A program made the translations under genes and the position numbers. Under the pieces are notes generated by a model. It searched no databases, was not told the DNA's origin, and saw nothing but the letters and a program-made list of their open reading frames with translations. A stretch of DNA of 19,807 nucleotides from JACQWX01 sp041662295 (GTDB lineage Bacteria; Elusimicrobiota; Elusimicrobia; UBA1565; UBA9628), in assembly GCA_041662295.1 (NCBI GenBank), contig JBAZSR010000046.1:1-19807 (forward strand), written 5' to 3'. Positions 7,736 to 13,766 of this stretch are shown piece by piece. The first letter of the stretch is position 1. Every line of letters begins with the position of its first letter.

Positions 7736-8665
7736 ATGATGAGGAAAGTCCGAAAGCAGAGCAGGCGGGCGCCGGACTCCGGAGGCCTGGTGCGCAGGGA
7801 GCCGACGGACCATAAGGGCACCTTCGGACACCTGCTCATCCTCGCGGGTTCCTCGGGCATGGCCGGGGCCGCCATCCTGGCGTGCCGGGCCGCCCTGCGC
7901 TCAGGCGCGGGACTCGTGACGCTCGCGGTCCCCGCCTCCCTGCAGGCTGTCGTGGCGTCAGCGGTGCCCGAGGCCCTCACCATGGGCCTGCCGGAATCCG
8001 GCGGGGGCTTGCGTCCTGAAGGCGTGGCCAGGATCAGGGAGGCCTTGCTGAACCAGGATTTCACGGTCCTCGCCCTGGGCCCTGGGATCTCGACGAATCC
8101 GGAGACCGCGAAGTTCGTGATGCACGTCCTGGACTCCGTCCCCCTGCCCGCGGTCGTGGACGCCGACGGCCTCAACAACCTCGCCCTGCAGGACCCCGCT
8201 CAGGTCGGCGAGATGCTCAAGCGCCGGGGAGGCCGGACGGTCTTCACCCCGCACCCCGGTGAGATGGCCCGTTGCCTGCACTCGAGCGTGGCGGACGTCC
8301 AGGCCGACCGGGAAGCCGCGGCAAGGTCGCTGGCCCGGTCTTGGGGCGGGGTCGTGGTCCTTAAGGGCCGCGGTTGCATCATCACGGACGGCGAGCGCTG
8401 CATCGTCAATCCCACGGGAGGCCCGGGCCTGGCCAAGGGCGGGTCCGGAGACCTTCTGACCGGCCTCATTGGCGGCCTTTGGGCTCAGGCCCTCGCCTCG
8501 GGCCGCGTCCAGGGAGACCACGCCTTCCAGTCCGCGGTCCTGGGCTGCCGTCTCCACGGCCTGGCCGGCGACCTCGCGGAGAAGGACCTCACCCCCTGGG
8601 CCATGACCCCGAGCGACGTCCTGGAGCGCTTCCCGGCCGCGTTCCGCGCATTAGCCCGGCGCTGA
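7736..8665 (+). CDS. nnrD: ADP-dependent NAD(P)H-hydrate dehydratase, stand-alone
   Basis: Repairs damaged (hydrated) NADH and NADPH using ADP or ATP. The 309-aa ribokinase-fold protein has HKGTFGHLLILAGSSGMAG (26-44), ALGPGIS, VVDADGLNNLA (Asp142, Asp144), FTPHPGEMA (Thr171-Glu176), VVLKGRG and PGLAKGGSGDLLTG with the catalytic Asp239. In many bacteria this domain is fused to the NAD(P)HX epimerase (YjeF_N); here that domain is absent, so the epimerase should be encoded elsewhere. Start chosen at ATG 7736 (or 7739) because the family begins about 25 residues before the KGTFGH motif and a G-rich tract lies about 7 nt upstream. acpS-nnrD adjacency is common. It ends the operon, with no clear U-tract terminator after it. 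Confidence 0.93.
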   Translation: MMRKVRKQSRRAPDSGGLVRREPTDHKGTFGHLLILAGSSGMAGAAILACRAALRSGAGLVTLAVPASLQAVVASAVPEALTMGLPESGGGLRPEGVARIREALLNQDFTVLALGPGISTNPETAKFVMHVLDSVPLPAVVDADGLNNLALQDPAQVGEMLKRRGGRTVFTPHPGEMARCLHSSVADVQADREAAARSLARSWGGVVVLKGRGCIITDGERCIVNPTGGPGLAKGGSGDLLTGLIGGLWAQALASGRVQGDHAFQSAVLGCRLHGLAGDLAEKDLTPWAMTPSDVLERFPAAFRALARR

Positions 8666-8762
8666 GAGCGGACCCGGCTCGGTTGGGCCGCGAGACTCCT
8701 GACGGGATTGGAGCAGGAGGCATCCCTGTCCTTCAAGGGGGAGTTCTTTGACCCGTATGCGA

Positions 8763-8784
8763 GTGGTGCGTCAAAGCGCACCAC
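8763..8784. repeat. Perfect 8-bp hairpin
   Basis: GTGGTGCG (8763-8770), loop TCAAAG, CGCACCAC (8777-8784). It lies about 100 nt after the nnrD stop and 340 nt beyond the end of the opposite gene. It could act as an mRNA 3' end structure for the + strand operon, but no T-run follows. Confidence 0.7.
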
Positions 8785-8956
8785 CCGTACAGGAGATGCC
8801 GGTACACTTCCCATACTCATCCCCACTCCTGTCCGGGGAAAATCCGCTGCGCCCTATTTAGGAACGCCTGTCAGGCGGCACGGTCGAGCGGCTCCGTCGG
8901 CGCCGGCATGGCTGAGCCGGCCGCAGCGACTGCCTATCCTTGGGCCGGTCCGCGCC

Positions 8957-9016
8957 ATGGACCTTTTAAAGGGTCCATACCATCAGCGATGGAAGTAAGG
9001 ACCCTTTAAAGGGTCC
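8957..9016. repeat. Paired 18-bp palindromes flanking a hairpin
   Basis: GGACCTTTTAAAGGGTCC (8959-8976, one mismatch from perfect symmetry; the symmetry extends by AT on each side to 8957-8978) and GGACCCTTTAAAGGGTCC (8999-9016, perfect) lie 40 bp apart. Between them is CCATC-AGC-GATGG (8980-8992), a 5-bp hairpin. Because each arm is self-complementary and the two arms are also complementary to each other, the segment can fold as three small hairpins or one long stem. The exact 40-bp spacing (about four helical turns) would also suit a dimeric DNA-binding protein. Confidence 0.85.
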
Positions 9017-9118
9017 GTTGTAACAGGCGATCGCTTGCCGATCGGTCCGCTCGGCGGATCTTCCCCGGACAGCTCTGACTCATCCCATAGACTGGTATGC
9101 GGCCGTGCGGCCCGGAGT

Positions 9119-10463
9119 TCAGCCTTGGGTGTCTTCCCTTCCATCATCCGCGGCGGGCCGGCTCCACCAGGCCGCGAAGGGCAGGAGGAACGGCAGGTAC
9201 AGCAGGCGGTGGCGCGTGGCGCTCCCGAGGTCCACCTCGGTCAGGGCGCTGGCCATCCAGACGATGAGGAAGAAGGCGGCCAGGGCGGAGCGTTCCGGCG
9301 AGCGGCCCTGCCTCCAGACCCCGAGGAAGGCCAGCAGGCACGCTGCCAGGACCGCGAGGTTCTCGGCGCAGGCCAGGGTCCGGCCGAGACTCCCCTCGAT
9401 GGGGTAGAGGCCGGGAAGGGGCATGAAGAGCACGGTGAAAGCGGCCTTGGGCAGGAACGCGGCCACGTCGAGCCAGGTCCGGAACTCGACGCCCCGGAAG
9501 ATCTGGCTGGCCACCTCTCGGTCGAACTTCCGCAGGGAATACTGGTCGTCCCGTTCCTGGCGCGCCTTACGCAGGTTCGTGATCCAGGCCGGCGACCACC
9601 CCTGCGGGTCCTGGGCGGCCTCGGCGTCGGCTGTGGGACGGGCGTCGATGAGGCCTTTGACGAACGGGATGTGCCGCTCCTCGTAGCTCCAGCGGCCGAT
9701 GGTCAAGGAGGACACGGGCTTGAAGAGCGCCAGGGCAAGGAGCACGCAGGCCGCGTCGCGGCCCGCCCTGGCCAGGGCCCATTTCTGTTGCCGGACCAGG
9801 AAGGCGCGCCAGACCGCGGCGGTCAGCAGGGCAACGGCGGCCATGGGCACGAAATGGGAGCGCAGCAGGCCCGTGAACATGAGAGCCGCGGCGCCGAGCA
9901 GGGGAAGCCCGTCGCTGAGCCTCAATCCAGGCTCGTGCTCCTTGGACCTGTCCTGCCCCAGGAAGAGCCAGAAGGCCGAAGCCAAGCCGAGCAGCATGAA
10001 GGCTTCCTTGGTGTTCTGGGAGGAGTAGAAGACATGGGTGGGCCACAGGGCCAGGATCAGGCCTGGAACCCAGGCAGTCCGGCCCGGGTCCCTGGCTGGA
10101 CCGGCCCTGGTCTCGGGCCAGAGGCGGACTGCCAAGAGGACCAAGAGAATCACGGACACCGAGGCCAGGAGGCCGTTGACGAGCTTCAGGCCCAGGGCAT
10201 GGCGGCCGAAGGTCGCGTAGAAGAGAGCCGCCCACCAGGTGTAGAGTTCACGGCCCGGGGTGAGCCGGTAGGGGATGGGGGTGCCTGTCGTGAGGTGCTC
10301 GGCGTAGACCGCGGCCTCGGCGTCGTAGAGCCTCGCGTCCGCGTAGTAGTAGTCCGGGAAGACGGGGAAGCGCTCCGTCAGCAGGGCGACGGACCAGCGN
10401 NNNNNNNNNGGACCAGCGCGCTCCGAGCGCGACAGCGGCGACCAGCAGGAGGGAGCGCCTCAT
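9119..10463 (-). CDS. Polytopic membrane glycosyltransferase-like protein (GT-C/GT39-like), interrupted by assembly gap
   Basis: Probable integral membrane glycosyltransferase using a polyprenyl-phosphate sugar. The N-terminus MRRSLLLVAAVALGARWS is followed by an acidic loop DYYYADARLYDAEA, like the first periplasmic loop of GT-C enzymes where the catalytic Asp or Glu lies. Hydrophobic segments then include a GLKLVNGLLASVSVILLVLL helix, an AWVPGLILALWPTHVFYSSQ stretch and a final RHRLLYLPFLLPFAAWW helix. The 10 Ns at 10400-10409 break the frame. They are flanked by the same 9-mer, GGACCAGCG, on both sides; merging these removes 19 nt and restores one 441-aa frame from ATG 10463 to TGA 9119. 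The gene is therefore probably intact. Exact sugar and acceptor cannot be told. It is convergent with nnrD and divergent from thiL. Confidence 0.72.
10400..10409. other. Assembly gap (10 N) between overlapping contig ends
   Basis: Ten Ns sit between identical 9-mers GGACCAGCG at 10391-10399 and 10410-10418. This is what a scaffolder leaves when two contigs that overlap by 9 bp are joined with a fixed gap. Removing one copy and the Ns restores the reading frame of the membrane glycosyltransferase gene, which supports a true gap size of -9. Confidence 0.9.
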
Positions 10464-10473
10464 CGAGAGAGCG

Positions 10474-10482
10474 ATTGTAGCA
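10474..10482 (-). promoter_or_regulatory. Extended -10 box for the membrane glycosyltransferase gene
   Basis: On the minus strand TGCTACAAT fits TGn-TATAAT with one change. Only 10 nt separate the box from the ATG at 10463, so the mRNA would have almost no 5' leader. No clear -35 is seen. Confidence 0.45.
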
Positions 10483-10517
10483 AAGGCGGCCGGGTGGGTG
10501 GGGCGTCTCTCGAGAAG

Positions 10518-10526
10518 TGGTATCAT
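10518..10526 (+). promoter_or_regulatory. Extended -10 box for thiL
   Basis: TGGTATCAT fits the TGn-TATAAT pattern with one change and lies 17 nt before the thiL ATG (10544); GGAG at 10534-10537 serves as ribosome site. No good -35 hexamer is visible. It stands back to back with the promoter of the minus strand glycosyltransferase gene. Confidence 0.45.
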
Positions 10527-10543
10527 CTGGTCCGGAGCATGAC

Positions 10544-11455
10544 ATGAAGGCTTCGCTTGCCGGTCTCGGGGAGAAAGGACTGCTGGCGCTCATCTTCCAA
10601 AAATTCGCCCGCCAACGGCATCCTGGGCTCGCGCTCGGACCCGGGGACGACGCCGCGGTCCTGCGTGTTCCCAGGGGCCGGGTGCTCGTCGCGACCCAGG
10701 ACGACCTGGTCGAGGGGACCCATTTTGAGACGTCTTGGGCGGATTTCAGGCGTCTCGGACACAAGCTCTTCCGCATCAACTTGAGCGACCTCGCGGCCAT
10801 GGGCGAGGTCGAGCCCCTGGCGGTCATCGTGAGCGCCGGGTTCCCGAAGGACGCGCCCGCGGCATGGGCCACGGAGTTCCTCCAGGGATTGGCGGACGAC
10901 AGCCGGATCTTCCGGACCCCGGTGGCGGGAGGCAACCTCAGCCGCTCCGGCAAGGTGTTCTTCTCCATGACCGCGCTCGGCACGGCCCGGCCCAACAGGA
11001 TCCTCAAGCGCTCCACCGCTTCCGCCGGAGACCTCATCGCCGGGATCGGCCCGCTCGGGGCCGCGGCTGAGGGCCTCAAGGCCTTGAAGGCCGGAGGCCG
11101 GGGCGGCCGCGCTGTCGCCGCGTTCTACGAGCCCGCGCCCCAGTTCAAGGCCGCCGCGCTTCTGGCTTGCCGGGGCCTGGCCACGAGCCTTATCGACAAC
11201 TCCGACGGCCTGGCCCGGTCCGTCGCGATCCTAGCGGAGGAGTCAGGCCTCGGCGTTGAGACCGACCTCCGCTCCGCTCCGGTCCAGGGCGACCCTCATG
11301 CCGGCGAGGATTACGGGCTCGTGTTCACGGTCCGGCCGGACCGCTGGGCCCTGCTCAAGGCCGCCCTGCCTGCCGCCTACCTTCTCGGCCGCATGACTTC
11401 CCGGAAAGGGAAGGTCGCGTCTGCCGGGGGCTACGACCATTTCAATGCCCCGTGA
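10544..11455 (+). CDS. thiL: Thiamine-monophosphate kinase
   Basis: Phosphorylates thiamine monophosphate to the active cofactor thiamine diphosphate. The 303-aa product has the PurM-like fold motifs GPGDDAAVL (32-40), ATQDDLVEGTHF (50-61), INLSDLAAMG (78-87), DNSDGLA (218-224) and a C-terminal HAGEDYGLVF. The family GGDTT motif appears as GGNLS. ATG 10544 is chosen because GGAG lies 6 nt upstream and the usual short lead-in to the GDDAA motif fits; GTG 10517 would precede the likely transcription start. tsaE overlaps its 3' end by 11 nt. thiL next to tsaE/tsaB/rimI is a recurrent bacterial arrangement. No other thiamine gene is present in the window. Confidence 0.93.
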   Translation: MKASLAGLGEKGLLALIFQKFARQRHPGLALGPGDDAAVLRVPRGRVLVATQDDLVEGTHFETSWADFRRLGHKLFRINLSDLAAMGEVEPLAVIVSAGFPKDAPAAWATEFLQGLADDSRIFRTPVAGGNLSRSGKVFFSMTALGTARPNRILKRSTASAGDLIAGIGPLGAAAEGLKALKAGGRGGRAVAAFYEPAPQFKAAALLACRGLATSLIDNSDGLARSVAILAEESGLGVETDLRSAPVQGDPHAGEDYGLVFTVRPDRWALLKAALPAAYLLGRMTSRKGKVASAGGYDHFNAP

Positions 11456-11981
11456 ACTCTCGACCGCGCCCCGTGAGCCGCTCCTGAGGAACGCGGAACA
11501 GACCCGGTCCCTGGGCCGCAGGCTCGGGCGTCTCCTGCGGGGAGGGGACTGCGTCTTTCTCATCGGCGGCCTTGGGGCGGGCAAGACCACCTTCGTCCAG
11601 GGCGTAGCCTCGGGTGCGGGCTTCCGGGGAACTGTCTCCAGCCCCACCTTCGTGCTGGTCCGGGTCTATCGCGCCCGCCGGGCGACCCTCTACCACATCG
11701 ACTTCTACCGCGTGGCGGCAGGGGAGACCGCGGACATCGGGCTGGAGGATTACATCTCCGACCCGCGCGGCGTCTGTCTCGTCGAGTGGCCCGACGCCGG
11801 CTCGGGCTATCTTCCCGCGGAAAGGCTCGAGGTGCGCCTCGCCTACGGCAAGCGCGTCGACGAGCGCAGGGTCTCCATGAAGGCGTTCGGGGCCCGGGCC
11901 AAAGATCTCCTCGGCCGGCTTAGGTGTGGCGCAGGTGGAGGGACCGGAAAGAGAAGGGCCAGGCCCAGCGCTTGCCGCTGA
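11445..11981 (+). CDS. tsaE: tRNA threonylcarbamoyladenosine biosynthesis ATPase TsaE
   Basis: P-loop ATPase that works with TsaB and TsaD to make t6A at position 37 of ANN-decoding tRNAs. Visible are Walker A GGLGAGKT (41-48), SSPTFVLV, YHIDFYRV and EWPDAG, all in the expected order. At 178 aa it is somewhat longer than the usual 150 or so. The extra Gly/Arg-rich tail (GAGGGTGKRRARPSACR) is read across the 3' end of the convergent membrane gene, giving a 62-nt tail-to-tail overlap. The ATG at 11445 overlaps thiL and is the first plausible start in frame. Its partner tsaB is separated from it by the inverted gene. Confidence 0.92.
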   Translation: MPRELSTAPREPLLRNAEQTRSLGRRLGRLLRGGDCVFLIGGLGAGKTTFVQGVASGAGFRGTVSSPTFVLVRVYRARRATLYHIDFYRVAAGETADIGLEDYISDPRGVCLVEWPDAGSGYLPAERLEVRLAYGKRVDERRVSMKAFGARAKDLLGRLRCGAGGGTGKRRARPSACR

Positions 11982-12633
11982 GGCTCCAGCAGATGTAGCC
12001 GGACATCAGGGCCGCGAAGAAGCACCAGACGGACGCGAAGGCGTGGGTGTAGAAGTAGTGGGTGCCCGCGGCCGAGAGCGCGAGCAGGACCCCGAAGCGG
12101 AACACGACCTTGTCCGTGCAGAGCAGGAGAGGCAGTCCCGCGACGAGCAGATAGGCGGTCCGGATCATGGCGGTCGTGGCGGACGGGAAGAGGGTCGTCC
12201 CGCCGTAGTGGTAGGAGATGGAGTCGCAGACGACCCTGGTCTGGAGCCAGCTCCCGGTGTCGTTGGCCACCGGGCCGAACATGATGTTGCCCGCGATGAC
12301 GCCGAGCACCATCATCACGCCCATGAACACGCGCCGCCCCATCCTGCGCTCGACCATCATGGCGGTGAACGGCATCCAGAAGGGCCAGAACGAGAGGGCG
12401 AAGAAGAGGAACGCGGTCGAGGAGACCCTCAGCATGTGGCGGCCGGCCTCGCCCATCTCGAGGCTGCGCCAGACCATCCCCTCGGCGAACTGCTGGACCC
12501 CGAAGAGGATGGGCACCACGGCCAGGGGGATGTAGCGCCGCAGGCCGGGCTTCATGGACGCCTTGACGGCCCAGATGCCGCTCGGGATGAGGGCAGCGCT
12601 CGAGGCGAAGCTGGCGTTGGCGGAGAAGCACAT
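11920..12633 (-). CDS. DUF6629-like integral membrane protein
   Basis: Function unknown. The 237-aa product begins MCFSANASF and continues with LIPSGIWAVK and PLAVVPILFGVQQFAEGMVW, a pattern I associate with the DUF6629 family of bacterial polytopic membrane proteins; that assignment is from memory. About seven hydrophobic segments follow, including a STAFLFFALSFWPFWMPF helix, a VFMGVMMVLGVIAGNIMFGP helix and a C-terminal FASVWCFFAALMSGYICWSL helix. The MCFS start marks ATG 12633 as the true start. It lies inverted between tsaE and tsaB, overlapping the tsaE end by 62 nt and starting 58 nt from tsaB. Possible promoter hexamers TTGCCC and TACGAT with 18 nt spacing lie just upstream. Confidence 0.78.
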   Translation of the reverse strand: MCFSANASFASSAALIPSGIWAVKASMKPGLRRYIPLAVVPILFGVQQFAEGMVWRSLEMGEAGRHMLRVSSTAFLFFALSFWPFWMPFTAMMVERRMGRRVFMGVMMVLGVIAGNIMFGPVANDTGSWLQTRVVCDSISYHYGGTTLFPSATTAMIRTAYLLVAGLPLLLCTDKVVFRFGVLLALSAAGTHYFYTHAFASVWCFFAALMSGYICWSLSGKRWAWPFSFRSLHLRHT

Positions 12634-12641
12634 GGCACTTC

Positions 12642-12671
12642 ATCGTACCATGCTTCTCCCGTGCCGGGCAA
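12642..12671 (-). promoter_or_regulatory. Possible promoter of the DUF6629-like gene
   Basis: On the minus strand TTGCCC (12671-12666) and TACGAT (12647-12642) are 18 nt apart, each matching 4 of 6 consensus bases. The -10 box ends 8 nt before the ATG at 12633. It overlaps the tsaB promoter region on the other strand, so the two may compete. Confidence 0.35.
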
Positions 12672-12676
12672 GTTCA

Positions 12677-12682
12677 TATAAT
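12677..12682 (+). promoter_or_regulatory. Consensus -10 box of tsaB
   Basis: A perfect TATAAT lies 9 nt before the tsaB ATG (12692); the -35 position (12654-12659, TTCTCC) is weak. Transcription would begin about 3 nt before or at the start codon, so the message would be leaderless or nearly so. No Shine-Dalgarno sequence is present. Confidence 0.55.
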
Positions 12683-12691
12683 CAAATCCTC

Positions 12692-13354
12692 ATGAAGACT
12701 CCGAGAGCGCATCGCCGCCCCAAGAGCTTTGACGCGGTCCTCGCGGTGGACACCACCGAGGACACGCTCAGCGCCGCTCTGCTCTCCGGAGGCCGCGTCT
12801 TGCGCTCCTCGGTCAAGGCTGGCCGCGGCCATGAACGCCTCCTCTTCACGGCCGTGGACCGCCTGCTCAAGAAGGCGGGTCTGAAGATGGAGGACCTCTC
12901 GGCCTTGGCCGCTTCCAGCGGGCCGGGCCGGTTCACGGGCATCCGCGTCGGCATGACCTTCTGCTGCGTCGCGGCCTCGAGGTTGGGCGTTCGTGCCGTG
13001 GCCGTCAACAGGCTCGCTGCCCTGGCGTTCGGCTGCGCCGCGGCGTGCCGGGAGGCCGGGGCGAAGAGGCTGGCCGCGGTCATCCCGGGCTGGAAGGACG
13101 AGAAGTTCTATCAGCTCTTCACCGCCGGCCCGCGGCCAAGGCCCGCCGGGGCGCCGGTCTGGGCCACGGCCGAAGGCTGGCTCCAGGCCCTGCCGGCCAT
13201 CAAGGACAGCGGCGCGTTCGTGGTCGAGGCCGTGCCAGGCGCTACCGAGGTCCTGGCCCTGGCCGTGGAGCTCCTCGGAAGGGGAAGGCTTCCTGCTTTC
13301 GAGCCTCTCTATCTCAAGCCAGCGGGTTATGAACTCAAGAAGGGCCAAGCCTGA
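12692..13354 (+). CDS. tsaB: tRNA t6A biosynthesis protein TsaB
   Basis: Inactive Kae1-like paralogue that scaffolds TsaD in t6A synthesis. The 220-aa product, a normal length, shows LAVDTTEDTLSAAL (17-30), GHERLL (46-51), LLKKAG and the family signature SGPGRFTGIRVG (76-87), followed by AVNRLAALAF. ATG 12692 is chosen because the LAVDT strand follows within 20 residues and a TATAAT box lies just upstream; a longer frame would run through the neighbour on the other strand. It overlaps rimI by 26 nt. With tsaE upstream, only tsaC and tsaD are lacking from the window for the pathway. Confidence 0.93.
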   Translation: MKTPRAHRRPKSFDAVLAVDTTEDTLSAALLSGGRVLRSSVKAGRGHERLLFTAVDRLLKKAGLKMEDLSALAASSGPGRFTGIRVGMTFCCVAASRLGVRAVAVNRLAALAFGCAAACREAGAKRLAAVIPGWKDEKFYQLFTAGPRPRPAGAPVWATAEGWLQALPAIKDSGAFVVEAVPGATEVLALAVELLGRGRLPAFEPLYLKPAGYELKKGQA

Positions 13355-13766
13355 GGACCTGCCGGACCTGCTCGCCATCGAGGCCTGCTGTCCTTCAGCG
13401 CCCCAATGGAGCGCGGCCTCGCTCGCAGCGGAGCTGGGCTCCGAGCGTTCCCGCCTGCTCGTGCTCGAGGCGGACGGCAGGGTCGCGGGCTTCGCTGTCC
13501 TGCTCATGGTCCCGCCGGACGCGGAGCTGACCTCGATCGCGGTCCGGCCCGAGGTCCAGGGCAGGGGGCTCGGCCGGTCCCTGCTGGACGCGGCCGTTGA
13601 GGAGGCGCGCTCCGCGGGCTGCTCCAAGCTCAGCCTCGAAGTCAGCGCGGCCAATCTCCGGGCCCTGGCTGTCTACGAAGCCGCGGGCTTCAGGCCCGTG
13701 GGACGCAGGCCGAAGTATTACGCTGACAGCTCGGACGCGGTCCTCATGGACCTGGGGATCGGCTGA
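13329..13766 (+). CDS. rimI: Ribosomal-protein-alanine N-acetyltransferase RimI-like
   Basis: GNAT-fold acetyltransferase, in the family that acetylates the N-terminal alanine of ribosomal protein bS18. The 145-aa product has LTSIAVRPEVQGRGLGRSLL with the acetyl-CoA loop QGRGLG at 77-82, then LEVSAANLRALAVYEAAGF and the family ending RRPKYYADSSDAVLMDL. ATG 13329 lies inside the end of tsaB (26-nt overlap); the GNAT fold begins at the following RAKPEDLPDLLAIE. The tsaB-rimI pair is one of the most common bacterial neighbourhoods, which supports the specific RimI call over a generic GNAT. The 3' end overlaps the next gene by 1 nt (TGATG). Confidence 0.9.
   Translation: MNSRRAKPEDLPDLLAIEACCPSAPQWSAASLAAELGSERSRLLVLEADGRVAGFAVLLMVPPDAELTSIAVRPEVQGRGLGRSLLDAAVEEARSAGCSKLSLEVSAANLRALAVYEAAGFRPVGRRPKYYADSSDAVLMDLGIG

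Larger units (their letters stand above)
8666..9118. other. 453-bp intergenic region between convergent genes
   Basis: I see no convincing gene here. A 96-codon open frame at 8708-8998 has no recognisable motif and codon use unlike its neighbours. The region is somewhat less GC-rich than the genes around it. It holds a perfect 8-bp-stem hairpin (8763-8784), a small CGCC/GGCG hairpin (8865-8877) and a pair of 18-bp palindromes flanking a third hairpin (8957-9016). It separates the end of nnrD (+) from the end of the glycosyltransferase gene (-), so terminators or a non-coding RNA are possible, but no poly-U tract marks an intrinsic terminator. Confidence 0.7.

Noticed and set aside
8708..8998. 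96-codon open frame in the intergenic region
   Set aside because: No homology signal, no ribosome site, and it runs across the hairpin and first palindrome; composition unlike neighbouring genes.
9027..9045. GCGATCGC and CCGATCGG palindromes as a HIP1-like repeat
   Set aside because: Single short copies; such 8-mers arise by chance at this GC content.
9035..10480. 481-codon plus strand open frame across the membrane glycosyltransferase gene
   Set aside because: It passes straight through the Ns, has no motif and is Gln/Gly/Glu-rich; the minus strand frame has membrane helices and a GT-C-like loop.
10248..10526. Glycosyltransferase gene as a frameshifted pseudogene
   Set aside because: The frame break coincides exactly with the Ns and duplicated 9-mer; merging the overlap restores the frame.
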